Below are positions 8,971 to 22,124 of a stretch of 64,000 nt of DNA, piece after piece. A program made the translations under genes and the position numbers. The stretch comes from Xanthobacteraceae bacterium (lineage in GTDB: Bacteria > Pseudomonadota > Alphaproteobacteria > Rhizobiales > Xanthobacteraceae): contig JAIELW010000004.1 of NCBI GenBank assembly GCA_019752575.1, positions 248,001 through 312,000 of the forward strand, written 5' to 3'. The notes below the pieces were generated by a model. The model searched no databases. It saw only the letters and a program-made list of their open reading frames with translations, and was not told the origin of the DNA. How positions within the stretch are numbered: position 1 is the first letter of the stretch; every line of letters begins with the position of its first letter.

Positions 8971-10347
8971 TCAGCGATACGTCACGGCGCGAGCAGCTTC
9001 GATAACCTTCGCCGCATTCGGCAGCGCGAGTTTTTCGAGGTTCGCAGCATAAGGCATCGGTACGTCTTCGCCAGTGACGCGCTTCACCGGCGCATCGAGA
9101 TAGTCGAACGCTTCCTCCATGATGCGCGCGGCAATTTCCGAGCCCACGCCGAATTGCGGCCAGCCCTCTTCGACGGTGACGCAGCGGCCGGTCTTCTTCA
9201 CGGACTCCACGATCGTCTGCATGTCGAGCGGGCGGATGGTGCGCAGATCGATGACTTCCGCAAAGATATGTTTCTTGGCGAGTTCCTCCGCGGCTTCGAG
9301 CGCATAGGTCATGCCGATGGACCACGCGAGGATCGTCACATCTTTTCCGGGACGCGCGATCTTCGCTTTGCCGATCGGGACCAGATAGTCGTCGAGCTTC
9401 GGCACCGGGAACGTCTTGCCGTAAAGAATCTCGTTCTCGAGGAAGATTACCGGGTTGGGATCGCGGATCGCGGATTTCAGCAGGCCCTTCGCATCCGCCG
9501 CGGTGTAGGGCGAAACGACCTTCAAGCCCGGAATGTGCGCGTACCACGAAGCGAAATCCTGGCTGTGCTGCGCGGCGACGCGCGCGGCGGCACCATTCGG
9601 GCCGCGAAACACGATCGAGCACTGCACCTGGCCGCCGGACATGTAGAGCGTCTTCGCGGCCGAGTTCACGATCTGATCGATCGCCTGCATCGAAAAGTTG
9701 AAGGTCATGAACTCGACGATGGGTTTTAACCCCGTGAAGCCCGCACCGACGCCGACGCCGGCAAAGCCGTGCTCGGTGATCGGCGTATCGATCACACGCT
9801 TGGCGCCGAATTCCTGCAGCAAGCCTTGGGTGACCTTGTACGCGCCCTGATATTCCGCGACTTCCTCGCCCATCACGAAGACGCCCGGATCGCGCCGCAT
9901 CTCTTCGGCCATCGCGTCGCGCAGTGCTTCGCGCACCGTCTGGTTCGCCATCTCGGTGCCTTCAGGCACATCGAGTTCGACCGGCGCGGCTTCAACGGGT
10001 TTCTCGGCGGCGGCCGGACGCTTCTCTAACGTCGCGTCCGCTTTCTTCGCAGGCGCCTCAGCTTTTTTCGACGCGGATTTGGCGGGCGCATCCGAAGCGC
10101 TCTCGCCCTCGCCTAGGATCAGCGCGATCGGCGTGTTGACCGCGACATCCTGTGTGCCTTCGGGAACCAGAATTTTGCCGAGCTTGCCTTCGTCGACCGC
10201 CTCGACTTCCATCGTCGCTTTGTCGGTCTCGATCTCCGCGATCACATCGCCCGCTTTAACGTCGTCGCCTTCGGCCTTGAGCCATTTGGCGAGATTGCCT
10301 TTCTCCATCGTGGGCGAAAGCGCGGGCATAAGAACTTCGATCGGCAT
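8971..10347 (-). CDS. pdhB: Pyruvate dehydrogenase E1 component, beta subunit, with lipoyl domain
   Basis: This is the beta chain of the ThDP-dependent decarboxylase. Its 458 residues include an N-terminal lipoyl domain (lysine 43 in [12 protein letters not shown]), almost identical to the one in PdhC. An Ala/Lys/Pro-rich linker (about 80-125) comes next, then the transketolase-like E1-beta body from roughly 130 with [12 protein letters not shown] and [20 protein letters not shown]. The extra lipoyl domain is a known feature of alphaproteobacterial PdhB. It lies between a small membrane-protein gene (9 bases) and pdhC (10 bases). Confidence 0.96.
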   Translation of the reverse strand: MPIEVLMPALSPTMEKGNLAKWLKAEGDDVKAGDVIAEIETDKATMEVEAVDEGKLGKILVPEGTQDVAVNTPIALILGEGESASDAPAKSASKKAEAPAKKADATLEKRPAAAEKPVEAAPVELDVPEGTEMANQTVREALRDAMAEEMRRDPGVFVMGEEVAEYQGAYKVTQGLLQEFGAKRVIDTPITEHGFAGVGVGAGFTGLKPIVEFMTFNFSMQAIDQIVNSAAKTLYMSGGQVQCSIVFRGPNGAAARVAAQHSQDFASWYAHIPGLKVVSPYTAADAKGLLKSAIRDPNPVIFLENEILYGKTFPVPKLDDYLVPIGKAKIARPGKDVTILAWSIGMTYALEAAEELAKKHIFAEVIDLRTIRPLDMQTIVESVKKTGRCVTVEEGWPQFGVGSEIAARIMEEAFDYLDAPVKRVTGEDVPMPYAANLEKLALPNAAKVIEAARAVTYR

Positions 10348-10356
10348 TGCTTACCT

Positions 10357-10635
10357 TCAGCGCGGCGCTACGGCGACGATGAACGCGCCGCCGGCTACGA
10401 ACATACAGACGAAAAATACCAGCATCGCGAGGTTCACCTTGCGCGCGTTGTCGCGCGCCTCGCCGGTCAGCTTGCCGTTCACGAATAGCCAGTTGAAGAA
10501 CAATTGGCCGCGCAGATGCGATTGCTCGGCAGAAAGCGAGCCGTGCGTCCGCAGATAAAAGATGAACGCCGCGATCCAGCTGAAACCGATGCCGGCGATG
10601 GCGGAATAGGCAACGATGAAAGCAACTGTCCGCAT
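10357..10635 (-). CDS. Small membrane protein between pdhA and pdhB
   Basis: Family not recognised. A 92-residue frame from ATG 10635 to the stop at 10357 has two strongly hydrophobic segments, near residues 4-28 (VAFIVAYSAIAGIGFSWIAAF) and 69-90 (LAMLVFFVCMFVAGGAFIVAV). A charged middle with GKLTGEARDNARKVN separates them. It fits tightly between pdhA (8 bases after its stop) and pdhB (9 bases before its start), and no other frame fills the space. That makes it a credible gene of the pdh operon, possibly membrane-associated accessory function; role unknown. Confidence 0.75.
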   Translation of the reverse strand: MRTVAFIVAYSAIAGIGFSWIAAFIFYLRTHGSLSAEQSHLRGQLFFNWLFVNGKLTGEARDNARKVNLAMLVFFVCMFVAGGAFIVAVAPR

Positions 10636-10643
10636 CAAATCTC

Positions 10644-11666
10644 CTACCGCAATACGTCGGTATAGAGCTCCGATGCGTCGGGCTCCTGATCGTTGGTCGC
10701 GAACTCGGCGGATTCGTTCACGATCGTCCTGATCTCGGCATCGATTTTTTTGATCTCGTCTTCGGAAGCGAGCTTGCCTTCGAGAATGCGGTTGCGCACG
10801 CGCTCGATCGGATCGCGCTCGGTGCGCATCTTCTCGACTTCTTCCTTCGCGCGATATTTCGCGGGATCGGACATCGAGTGGCCGCGATAGCGGTAGGTCT
10901 GCATTTCGAGAATGAACGGACCCTCGCCGGTGCGCGCGTGTCCGACCGCCTTCATGCCCGCTTCGTAGACGGCGCGAACATCCATGCCGTCGACCTTCTC
11001 GCCGGGAATGTTGAAGGAGGCCCCGCGCCTCGAGAAGTCCTGCAACGCCGACGAACGCTCGACCGAGGTGCCCATCGCGTATTTGTTGTTTTCGATGATG
11101 TAGACCACCGGCAGCTTCCAGAGCTCCGCCATATTGAAGCTCTCGTAGACCTGGCCCTGGTTCGAAGCGCCGTCGCCGAAGTAAGTGAGACACACATTTC
11201 CGTTTTCGCGATAGCGGTTGGCAAACGCGATTCCGGTGCCGAGCGAAACCTGCGCGCCGACGATGCCGTGGCCGCCGTAGAAATTCTTCTCGATGCTGAA
11301 CATGTGCATCGAGCCGCCTTTGCCTTTGGAATAGCCGCCGCGCCGGCCGGTGAGTTCGGCCATGACGCCGTTCGCTTCCATCCCGCAGGCGAGCATGTGG
11401 CCGTGGTCGCGATAGGCGGTGATGACCTGATCGCCCTCTTTGAGGGCCATCTGCATGCCGACAACCACGGCTTCCTGACCGATATAGAGATGGCAGAAGC
11501 CGCCGATCAATCCCATGCCGTAGAGCTGGCCCGCTTTTTCCTCGAAGCGGCGGATCAGGAGCATCTCGCGATACGCGGAAAGCTCCTGCTCTTTGCCCCA
11601 CGCAGACGCTTTCGTTGCGCGCGAAACGGATTTGTCGGTTTTCTCGGCTTTGGCGGCGGCAGGCAT
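10644..11666 (-). CDS. pdhA: Pyruvate dehydrogenase E1 component, alpha subunit
   Basis: The alpha chain binds thiamine diphosphate and catalyses decarboxylation of pyruvate together with PdhB. At 340 residues it has the ThDP motif beginning GDG at 164-166 and ending NN at 193-194. It also carries GGYSKGKGGSMHMF (about 110-123) and the phosphorylation-loop-like YRYRGHSMSDPAKYR region near 270. GGGAGAC lies about 11 bases before ATG 11666. It is the first gene of the pdh run; the 147-base space upstream, after ftsB, is the likely promoter region. Confidence 0.97.
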   Translation of the reverse strand: MPAAAKAEKTDKSVSRATKASAWGKEQELSAYREMLLIRRFEEKAGQLYGMGLIGGFCHLYIGQEAVVVGMQMALKEGDQVITAYRDHGHMLACGMEANGVMAELTGRRGGYSKGKGGSMHMFSIEKNFYGGHGIVGAQVSLGTGIAFANRYRENGNVCLTYFGDGASNQGQVYESFNMAELWKLPVVYIIENNKYAMGTSVERSSALQDFSRRGASFNIPGEKVDGMDVRAVYEAGMKAVGHARTGEGPFILEMQTYRYRGHSMSDPAKYRAKEEVEKMRTERDPIERVRNRILEGKLASEDEIKKIDAEIRTIVNESAEFATNDQEPDASELYTDVLR

Positions 11667-11813
11667 TCTTGTTCTTGTCTCCCGTGAAATTTGCTTACCG
11701 CAAATCCTGCGGAGGCGCTACCGCTCTTGCTGGAATACAAGACGGATGCGCTTGAAACTAAAGGAAATTTCGGAGACGGCAGCCGGGACGAAACGAGATT
11801 GCGAGCGGCTCTA

Positions 11814-12131
11814 TCAACGCCGCTGCAGCACCATGATCAAATCGTTCGGCATTGCGAAAGAAAGATCGCGGCGCGCCAGTTCTTCCAGGAGATCGGGATC
11901 GATCTGGTTCGAGCGCAAAAGCTGGTTGCGATGTTCGAGCGCCGCGCGCTCGATCACAAGCTGGTCGCGCTCGACGGTAAGGTTTGCGATCTCTTCCTTG
12001 AGCGCCTTGCCGGCCTCGATGCCGTAATTGCCGTGCTGCGCGTGGAACGCGAAATAGGCGATCATCGCAAAGGCGATGCAATAGAGCCCGAGAACACGAA
12101 AGAAGCGGCCAAGCCGCGTGCGCGTCACCAT
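11814..12131 (-). CDS. ftsB: Septum formation initiator FtsB/DivIC
   Basis: This 105-residue bitopic protein has a short basic cytoplasmic start, one membrane helix near residues 13-31 (VLGLYCIAFAMIAYFAFHA) and a coiled coil about 40-75 (ALKEEIANLTVERDQLVIER). A conserved DPDLLEELARRDLSF segment follows. This is the FtsB/DivIC pattern; the protein bridges early and late divisome proteins. The position between eno and pdhA is the usual one in alphaproteobacteria and supports the call. Confidence 0.9.
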   Translation of the reverse strand: MVTRTRLGRFFRVLGLYCIAFAMIAYFAFHAQHGNYGIEAGKALKEEIANLTVERDQLVIERAALEHRNQLLRSNQIDPDLLEELARRDLSFAMPNDLIMVLQRR

Positions 12132-12173
12132 CCGGTCTTTATCGCCGGTCGGGGTTGCGCGAGCGTTAACACG

Positions 12174-12751
12174 CTAGCGGCGCAGCAATCCGCTCGTGCC
12201 GGAAGCCGAAGGCAGCGTCACCGAAGGCAGGGCACCCGGCGTAGTATCCAGTGCATCGGCGGCGGGATTGGACGCACCCAGCATTCGGAGTTGCACGCCG
12301 CCGATCGATGCTTCCACCGGCTTGAGCCGTTCGATCGCATCTCCCGCAGGCTGCGCGTTTTGAACGCTGAGATTCAGATTGGCTTTGCCGGTCAGCTCGC
12401 CGGCCGCGGCGGGTGTCGCATTTGCAATTCCCTGCAAGTTGGCGAGCGGCAGATCGTTTACTGCGAGATCGAAAGCGGCCGTATTCGCTCCGTGTGCACG
12501 GCCGAGGAAGTAACCGTAGCCGGTATAATAATAGTGGGATGAAATATATCCGCCGAAACTTCGGCGCGCTCCTGCGCAGGAATGAAATGAATCGGCGCAG
12601 TCTCTGTCTGCTGCAAGAGCGGAACATCGGCCCGGTCCGGCGTCTCGAAAACGCCGCGCGCAACCGGATTGAGCGATACCAGGACCGCCACGCTTACGAG
12701 GGCGCAAAGACCAACACAGGCGGTGAAGCGGTAGCGTCGGGGAATTCGCAT
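12174..12751 (-). pseudogene. Hypothetical exported or membrane protein gene with a frameshift
   Basis: Two minus-strand frames look like halves of one gene. The first (ATG 12751, stop 12458) gives a basic N-terminus, a membrane helix (TACVGLCALVSVAVLVSL) and a soluble part to about AEVSADIFHP. The second frame then reads SHYYYTGYGYFLGRAHGAN, continues with good codon use to GTSGLLRR, and stops at 12174. The change of frame falls near 12530-12560. The total length is 2 bases over a multiple of three, consistent with one indel. Family unknown. It is either a decayed gene or a sequencing error; both frames still look coding, so any break is recent. Confidence 0.6.
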
Positions 12752-12816
12752 CGTGCCCTGCTCCGTTCGCGCATTTTGTCCTGCGGAATGGAGCGAGAAC
12801 GTGGCGTCAAAGTTCC

Positions 12817-14552
<1,736 letters not shown>

Positions 14553-14604
14553 CGAGCTCTCCGACTCGACTGGACAGCTAAGGATAATCCGGTTTGATAA
14601 CGCC

Positions 14605-15057
14605 ATGAGTAAAAAATCGTTGCAGCTCGGCAAACCAACGCGAGTGCCCGCGTCCCCCGAAAAGGCCGCGCTGGACCGCGTGCCGAACCCGCATCCGGAC
14701 ACGGATTACGCCGCGCGCTTTACCGCGCCCGAATTTACGACGCTTTGCCCCATCACCGGCCAGCCCGACTTCGCGCATCTCGCGATCGATTACGTGCCGG
14801 GGAAATGGCTGGTGGAGTCGAAGTCGCTGAAGCTCTATCTCGCGAGCTTCCGCAATCACGGCGCCTTTCATGAAGACTGCACGGTCGCGATTGGCAAGAA
14901 ACTCGTGAAGCTGCTCACGCCCAAGTATCTGCGCATCGGCGGCTACTGGTACCCGCGCGGCGGCATGCCAATCGACGTGTTCTGGCAGCACGGCAAATTG
15001 CCCGGCAGCGTCTGGCTTCCGGATCAGGGCGTCGCCCCCTATCGCGGACGCGGCTAA
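14605..15057 (+). CDS. queF: NADPH-dependent 7-cyano-7-deazaguanine reductase
   Basis: QueF reduces preQ0 to preQ1 in queuosine biosynthesis. At 150 residues it is the short (type I) form. The nucleophilic cysteine is at residue 48 in [14 protein letters not shown]. The NADPH-binding and family motif [20 protein letters not shown] lies at about 71-90. The stop codon is 9 bases before the DUF1835 gene, so the two may be co-transcribed. No other queuosine gene is in the window. Confidence 0.95.
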   Translation: MSKKSLQLGKPTRVPASPEKAALDRVPNPHPDTDYAARFTAPEFTTLCPITGQPDFAHLAIDYVPGKWLVESKSLKLYLASFRNHGAFHEDCTVAIGKKLVKLLTPKYLRIGGYWYPRGGMPIDVFWQHGKLPGSVWLPDQGVAPYRGRG

Positions 15058-15066
15058 AAATTTGGA

Positions 15067-16023
15067 ATGAGCCGAATCCTGATCACGAACGGCGACCACG
15101 CCGCGAATGCGCTCGCCGTCCATTTCCCTGACGCCGAAATTCTGATCTGGCGCGACGTACTGGTCGAAGGCCCGGTCCCCGGCGGTATCGGCGACGAAGT
15201 GCTCGCCGATATTCGCGCTAGTCACATCGAACAGGCTTTCGGCATGAGCGATGTGCGCGCCGATTTCAGACGCCGCGACGAAGCGTTCGCGCGCGTGGGA
15301 TCCTTCGACCGCATCGAGTTGTGGTTCGAAACCGACCTGCACGATCAACTGCAGATCATCGAATTGCTCGCTCGATTGACGAAGCATCCGCCAACGTCCG
15401 CGCCGCTGCTCGCGCTGACCGCGCCGCCGCTTCCAAGCCACGTCGACAAGGCCGCGCGCAGCATGCGGCCTATCACAGCCGCCGATTACGAAACCGCATC
15501 GGCAATGTGGGATGCGTTCCGCGCCTCTTCGCCGGAGCGGCTGCAAGACTTGGCGGTACAAGTCGGCGCCCTACAGGAAGCCCGCGTGTCGTTCGCGCGC
15601 CTCCTTGAGGAGTATCCGTCGCCGCGAGACGGCCTCGGCCGCATCGAGCGCCGCGCACTGCTTGCGATCCGCGACGGCGCGATTACACCCGGCCTCGCAT
15701 TCCGGCATTATCAGCAAACGGAAGAGCTGCCGTTTCTAGGCGACCTCGGGTTTTACTACCGGCTCGAACAGTTGGCCGGCGGAAACGCTCCACTCCTTCA
15801 GGGGCTGCCTGCCGGCGGCGTGGCGCTTGCCGCGCGAACGAACATGACCGTCGAATACACCCATACGCCGGTCGAACTGACGGCTGCGGGCAACGCTGTT
15901 CTGGAAGGCCACGCGGATTTTGTGAAGCTGAACCGCATCGGCCGCTGGATCGGCGGTGTGCATCTCACGAACGAAAATCTCTGGCGCTTCGATCCTTCGA
16001 GCAAAGCGCTGTCGCGCGGCTAA
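15067..16023 (+). CDS. DUF1835/DUF3658-type protein
   Basis: This 318-residue soluble protein starts MSRILITNGDHAANALA and continues with IWRDVLVEGPVPG, which is the recognisable DUF1835 N-terminus (residues about 1-120). The C-terminal half ends with LTAAGNAVLEGHADFVKLN and WIGGVHLTNENLWRFD, typical of the DUF3658-like partner region. The function of the family is unknown. It follows queF by 9 bases. Its stop overlaps the end of the convergent MFS gene by 4 bases. Confidence 0.82.
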   Translation: MSRILITNGDHAANALAVHFPDAEILIWRDVLVEGPVPGGIGDEVLADIRASHIEQAFGMSDVRADFRRRDEAFARVGSFDRIELWFETDLHDQLQIIELLARLTKHPPTSAPLLALTAPPLPSHVDKAARSMRPITAADYETASAMWDAFRASSPERLQDLAVQVGALQEARVSFARLLEEYPSPRDGLGRIERRALLAIRDGAITPGLAFRHYQQTEELPFLGDLGFYYRLEQLAGGNAPLLQGLPAGGVALAARTNMTVEYTHTPVELTAAGNAVLEGHADFVKLNRIGRWIGGVHLTNENLWRFDPSSKALSRG

Positions 16024-17177
16024 GTCTTCTTCGGAAACAGAAAATACATTCCGCCGATGCCGGTAACGGCGATGATGACGGCCGCGAGCAGGAGCGTCGC
16101 CGTCAGCCCGAGATACGCAAGCCCGTAATAATAAAAAATCGGGCCGACCGCATGCCCGGTAAAGAAGAATGACGAATGCAGCGCAATTGCCGAGCCGCGC
16201 GCCATCGGCGCAATTTCCGACGCGGCGAGCTGGAAGCAATTGTGCATCATGTAAAAGCCGACACCCATGATGCAGAACGCGGCGAACTCCACGCCCCATT
16301 CGAGCCGCAACGTCGAAACGCAAAGCATCGCGGCGGCGATCAGTCCGCCCTAGATCATGAGCCCGCGCGTACCGAATAGTTTCAGCAGTTGCGGAACGAA
16401 CAAGCCGAACAACGCACCGCCGATCGCGAAGCCCGCGATCACGAAGCCCGCGATAGTCGCGCGATACTCGCCGCTCTCGTGCAGCAAAATCGCGACGAAC
16501 GGAAAAATCCCGAAAATCGCGATGCCTTCGAGCAGCACGCCGAGATAAGTCCACTTCGCGCGGGGGTTCGCGAAGATCGTTTTGTAACTGTTGGCGGCAA
16601 AAGCGAGATCGAAGCGCGGACCCCGGTCGTGCTTCACGTCGCGAAAACCCCAAAGACCGATAAATAGTGCCAGCGCCCCGCAGGCAGTTGCCGCGAACAA
16701 AACGCCGCGCCAGTTCGTAAAGTCGCCGACAATGCCGCCGGCCCATGCGCCGGTAAGATTGCCGGCCAGCGCCGCGGCGACGTAGCGGCCGAGCGCGATC
16801 TGCCTGCGCTCAACCGCGACCGAATCCGAAACGAAAGCGAGACCGGCGGGAAAAATCGCTCCGGCGGCTACGCCCGAAATCAGCCGAGCGATCAAGAGCC
16901 AGGTGAAGTTCTGCGCGAATGCGCCCGCAAGCGTCGCGAGCACGAGCAGCGTCATGCCGGCGAGCATAAGCTTGGTTTTGCCGAAGAAATCGCCGACCGG
17001 GCCGAGCAGCGGCTGAATGACAGCAAACGGGAGTGCAAAGGCGGTCGCCAGCAGCGCCACATCCGCGGCCGGCATTCCGAATTCGCCGGAGATTTGCGGC
17101 ACGACCGGATCGATCGAGCGCATGAACAGGCTGGTCGAGAACGCGATGAAACTTACGACGATAAGCGCCCGGTTCAT
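16020..17177 (-). pseudogene. MFS transporter gene interrupted by an in-frame TAG
   Basis: From ATG 17177 a normal 12-helix major facilitator frame begins: MNRALIVVSFIAFSTSLFMR, then PLLGPVGDFFGKTKLM in the loop 2-3 region. It is read for 275 codons to GTRGLMI and then meets TAG at 16350-16352. The same frame continues without any other stop (GGLIAAAMLCVSTLRLEW to MYFLFPKKT) to 16020. Without the TAG the product would be 385 residues, the usual MFS length. The break removes the last four or so helices, so the gene is probably inactive unless TAG is read through or is a sequence error. Substrate unknown; drug or sugar efflux relatives are possible. Confidence 0.85.
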
Positions 17178-17204
17178 GTTTTGGTTCTTGGTACTCTCGG
17201 GCGG

Positions 17205-18059
17205 CTAGCGCTTCGCTTTCGCAAGTTGATCGAATGCGATGAGATCTTTGAGCAGCGCCTCGAGATCCTTGAGCGGGATCATGTTCGGACCGTCGGACGG
17301 CGCCTTGTCCGGATCGGGATGCGTTTCGATAAAAACGCCCGCGACACCGACCGCGACCGCCGCGCGCGCGAGCACGCCGACATATTTACGCTCGCCGCCC
17401 GATGACGTTCCCTGTCCGCCCGGCTGCTGCACCGAATGGGTCGCGTCGAAAATCACCGGCGCGCCGGTATCGCGCAGCACCGGCAAGGCGCGCATATCGG
17501 AAACGAGCGTGTTGTAGCCGAACGAAACGCCCCGCTCGGTAACAAGCACATTCGCGTTGCCCGCTCCCGTCACCTTCTCGACGACGTTTTTCATATCCCA
17601 CGGCGCAAGGAACTGCCCCTTCTTCACGTTCACGACGCGGCCGGTTTTCGCCGCGGCGGCGAGCAGATCGGTCTGACGGCAGAGAAATGCGGGAATCTGC
17701 AGCACATCGCAGGCTTCCGCGGCCCGCTTGCATTGTTCGATTTCATGCACGTCAGTCAGCGTCGGCAGACCAAGCTTCTCCTTGATCTCGGCGAAGACGG
17801 GCAGCGCCGCGTCGAGACCCATGCCGCGCGCGGCTTTCGCGCTGGTGCGGTTCGCCTTGTCGAACGACGACTTGTAGACGAGCCCGATCTTCAGCCTGCC
17901 CGCGATTTCCTTGAGCGCAGTCGCCACTTCGAACGCATGCGCGCGGCTTTCCATCTGACAGGGGCCCGCGATAAGGCTCAGCGGCAAGTCATTGCCGAAA
18001 CGCACGCTTCCGGCAGAAACGGTGGTGTTCGGGGTGGGGTTGGCGAGGGGTTTGTTCAT
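17205..18059 (-). CDS. kdsA: 3-deoxy-D-manno-octulosonate 8-phosphate synthase
   Basis: KdsA condenses arabinose-5-phosphate with phosphoenolpyruvate to make Kdo-8-P for lipopolysaccharide. The 284-residue protein has [15 protein letters not shown] near residue 30. [20 protein letters not shown] follows near 62, [20 protein letters not shown] near 165-185 and [19 protein letters not shown] near 240. These are the conserved PEP and metal-site segments. It supplies the same lipid A-Kdo pathway as the lpx genes 23 kb away. Confidence 0.96.
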   Translation of the reverse strand: MNKPLANPTPNTTVSAGSVRFGNDLPLSLIAGPCQMESRAHAFEVATALKEIAGRLKIGLVYKSSFDKANRTSAKAARGMGLDAALPVFAEIKEKLGLPTLTDVHEIEQCKRAAEACDVLQIPAFLCRQTDLLAAAAKTGRVVNVKKGQFLAPWDMKNVVEKVTGAGNANVLVTERGVSFGYNTLVSDMRALPVLRDTGAPVIFDATHSVQQPGGQGTSSGGERKYVGVLARAAVAVGVAGVFIETHPDPDKAPSDGPNMIPLKDLEALLKDLIAFDQLAKAKR

Positions 18060-18092
18060 TGCGGCGGACCTTGCTTCTCCCCGCCGGTCCGG

Positions 18093-18953
18093 TCAACCGG
18101 CGGCGTTAACTTCAAGAGCAAGCACTGCACCGTATGCATGGATCACAAGGCGTCCGTTGCGTTCCTGCGCGGCTATTCCGCTCCTCGAAACGGCATCGCG
18201 GATTTTCGCGGCATTGCCCGCGAACACGACCGCGGAGAAGCGCAGCCCCCTGGACGTAGCCGGCTTAACACCGAACGCATCCTCGAACGGCCGTGGCTCG
18301 GTAATCTGCACGCTGCCGCGCGGCGTCTCTGCAACGACACCGAGCGAGGTCGAGCGTGGATCGCGGATGCCGGTCCAGGCTTGCAGGAAGTACTGGTGAT
18401 CGGTCGGGCTTTCTGCGGTGAAGATCGCGCCCGATGCGCGAGAAACGCCGTTCCGATGCGTCGGTAATTCCTTGAACCAGAAGTTCTCCGGCCGTTTGTG
18501 CTGGCAGACGAAGGTCATCACATCCGCTGAATCCGGTTCGCGCAAAAAAGAAAGCGAGAACGCAAGCTCCGCTTCGCTGCCATCGGGCCGCTTCCCCATC
18601 CGGCCGAAGTCAAACACAGGAAATCCGCCAAAGCCCGCCTTGTCGAAAGCTGCCTTGTCGGCATTTGCATCGTTGCTCGCAAGCACCAACCCGCTCAAGC
18701 CTTCGCCGTTTCGCGCGAGAAAATCGCGATGAAAATGCGCAAACGAGGTCGGCCCGCCCTCGCCTTGGATTTTTTCCGGCTCCGCGACTTCGAGAATTTC
18801 GACATAAGAGCCGTCGAGTTGCACGATCCGGTTATGCGTGCCGAACGGATGTTTGTTGCGGCTGCTGACGAAAAAGCCGAGCTTCTCGTAAGTCGAGGCA
18901 GCCGCATCGAGATCGCGGACGAGATGGATAACGTGATCGATGCCGCGGGACAT
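18093..18953 (-). CDS. VOC-family protein (glyoxalase-like domain)
   Basis: The 286-residue protein begins with the VOC pattern GIDHVIHLVRDLDAAASTYE, then FGTHNRIVQLDGSYVEIL near residue 40-57. This resembles the Glyoxalase_3 type of domain, in which a first histidine (residue 7) and a glutamate near 53 are usual metal ligands. The C-terminal half is a second, diverged repeat of the fold. The reaction is unknown. It lies 6 bases after the pyrG stop codon on the same strand and is probably co-transcribed. Confidence 0.83.
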   Translation of the reverse strand: MSRGIDHVIHLVRDLDAAASTYEKLGFFVSSRNKHPFGTHNRIVQLDGSYVEILEVAEPEKIQGEGGPTSFAHFHRDFLARNGEGLSGLVLASNDANADKAAFDKAGFGGFPVFDFGRMGKRPDGSEAELAFSLSFLREPDSADVMTFVCQHKRPENFWFKELPTHRNGVSRASGAIFTAESPTDHQYFLQAWTGIRDPRSTSLGVVAETPRGSVQITEPRPFEDAFGVKPATSRGLRFSAVVFAGNAAKIRDAVSRSGIAAQERNGRLVIHAYGAVLALEVNAAG

Positions 18954-18959
18954 TGCCGA

Positions 18960-20600
<1,641 letters not shown>

Positions 20601-20670
20601 TTAAACCTCTCGGTACGATTCTGCGAGGGCAAAAAAGTCACCCCTGCACTGAAAAATCCTAGGCCCAAAA

Positions 20671-20700
20671 GAGAAGGGCCGGTTTCCCGGCCCTTTTGGG
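20671..20700 (-). terminator. Intrinsic terminator downstream of secG
   Basis: Read on the minus strand, the stem GGGCCGG/CCGGCCC (20676-20682 with 20687-20693, four-base loop) is followed by TTCTCTTTT. It starts a few bases after the secG stop codon and separates secG from pyrG. Confidence 0.85.
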
Positions 20701-20702
20701 TG

Positions 20703-21050
20703 TTACTTCGATTGTGGAACCTGCGGTCCCTTCGGCTGATTTTTCTGGAGTTGATCCAGGATCGTCGGCCCTTGGGGGTTGATCTGGGTCGGGGCGCTGG
20801 GATTGATCAGCGTCGGCCCGGCCGGGCGCCAGCCCGCCAGAATCGAAAGCAGGAGGCTCGTCAGAAAGAAGCCCGCGGCAAGGAGCGCCGTCGCGCGGGT
20901 CAGCACGTTTGCGGTGCCCCGGTTGCTCATGAAGCCACCGCCGCCACCGCCGCCGATGCCCAGCGCGCCGCCTTCGGAGCGCTGCAGGAGCACAACGCCG
21001 ATTAGCGCCAGCACGATCAGGAGGTGGAGAACGATCAGCGTCGTGTGCAT
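20703..21050 (-). CDS. secG: Preprotein translocase subunit SecG
   Basis: SecG is the accessory subunit of the SecYEG channel. From ATG 21050 it is 115 residues. A first membrane helix (TTLIVLHLLIVLALIGVVLL, about 3-22) is followed by the conserved QRSEGGALGIGGGGGGGFMS loop. A second helix (ALLAAGFFLTSLLLSILAGW) and a proline/asparagine/glutamine-rich C-terminal tail come last. The upstream in-frame start nine codons earlier gives no conserved residues. It is followed by a strong terminator. The position next to tpiA is typical. Confidence 0.93.
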   Translation of the reverse strand: MHTTLIVLHLLIVLALIGVVLLQRSEGGALGIGGGGGGGFMSNRGTANVLTRATALLAAGFFLTSLLLSILAGWRPAGPTLINPSAPTQINPQGPTILDQLQKNQPKGPQVPQSK

Positions 21051-21230
21051 GGTCCGGATTCCGTCTGGGGCGGCCAAAAGCGCCCGAAAATTCGCGCGAA
21101 GCCATACATGGGGTGTCCGGAAAAGCCAAGCGAGAGGCTCAGGACGAGAAAATACCGCAGGCCGATTCCGCTAATCGAGAAAATTCGCGAATCAAATGAA
21201 TGAGTTGAAAGTATTTTTGAACTTAAGGAT

Positions 21231-21983
21231 TCAAGTATAAGCCGCTGCAATACCAAGAAAATCCTTAGCTTTGAGACTCGCACCGCCGATCAGCGCACCG
21301 TCAACGTCAGGCTGAATTATGAGATCGCGTGCGTTCTGGGGTTTCACCGAACCGCCGTAGAGAATCCGCATCTCCTCGCCCTTCGCGCCGAAGCGCTTGC
21401 CGAGTCCGGCGCGGATCGAGGCGTGCATTTCGGCAACATCCCCCGGAGTTGGTGTCAGCCCCGTTCCGATGGCCCAAACCGGCTCGTAGGCTACGACCAA
21501 TCTATCCGGCGAAGCCCCTTCCGGAATGGAACCGGCAAGCTGCTCGCGGACGGCGGCAAGCGCCTTTCCTCCCTCCCGCTGTTCCTTGCGCTCGCCTACG
21601 CAGACGATCGCGGTCAGCCCGGCCCGCCAGGCCGCATCGGCCTTCGCTCGCACGATTGCATCGGTCTCGGCGTGGTCGGCGCGGCGCTCGGAATGTCCGA
21701 CGATGACGAAGCGCGCCCCGGCGTCTTTGAGCATTTCGGCGGACACGTCTCCGGTATGGGCGCCGGAGGCTTTAGCGTGGCAATCCTGACCGCCGATCAT
21801 GACCCCTTTGCCGGCTGTTTTTGCCGCGGCTTCCGCGACCAGCGTCGAAGGCGGGCAAATCAGAAAATCGGCCTTGGCTTTCAGCGCCCCCGAATAGCCC
21901 GCACAGATCGCCTCAAGCTCAGCCAGCCCGGCCCGCAGGCCGTTCATTTTCCAGTTTCCGGCGACGAGCGGGCGGCGGGTCAT
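21231..21983 (-). CDS. tpiA: Triosephosphate isomerase
   Basis: TpiA interconverts dihydroxyacetone phosphate and glyceraldehyde-3-phosphate. The 250-residue protein has the catalytic lysine at 12 (GNWKMNG), the electrophilic histidine in IVGHSERR near 97, and the base glutamate in [13 protein letters not shown] near 168. The phosphate loop [11 protein letters not shown] is near 210. It is complete. The upstream region (21984-22293) contains two palindromes shared with the divergent folding-factor gene. Confidence 0.97.
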   Translation of the reverse strand: MTRRPLVAGNWKMNGLRAGLAELEAICAGYSGALKAKADFLICPPSTLVAEAAAKTAGKGVMIGGQDCHAKASGAHTGDVSAEMLKDAGARFVIVGHSERRADHAETDAIVRAKADAAWRAGLTAIVCVGERKEQREGGKALAAVREQLAGSIPEGASPDRLVVAYEPVWAIGTGLTPTPGDVAEMHASIRAGLGKRFGAKGEEMRILYGGSVKPQNARDLIIQPDVDGALIGGASLKAKDFLGIAAAYT

Positions 21984-22034
21984 TTCTCAAAATTCCTTGT
22001 TGTTTTAGAGCGTTCTGCCGCGTAGCAGAGCGTA

Positions 22035-22112
22035 CTAGTGGGGTGGATTTGACATTCGCGAAGCATTTGCAGCGCGTTCGCACCGCGAATGTCAAATCCA
22101 AAACCCCACTAG
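22035..22112. repeat. CTAG-bounded palindromic element, copy 1
   Basis: A 78-bp hairpin. The left arm starts CTAGTGGGGTGGATTTGACA at 22035 and the right arm ends with the complement at 22112. Arms of 26 and 29 bases match except for a three-base TTT present only in the right arm (read as its complement). The loop is about 23 bases. Confidence 0.87.
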
Positions 22113-22124
22113 AACCTTATAATT

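Noticed and set aside
21051-21230. tRNA gene between secG and tpiA, as in some other bacteria
   Set aside because: No cloverleaf or TTCGA-type T-loop with a matching acceptor stem could be found in this stretch.
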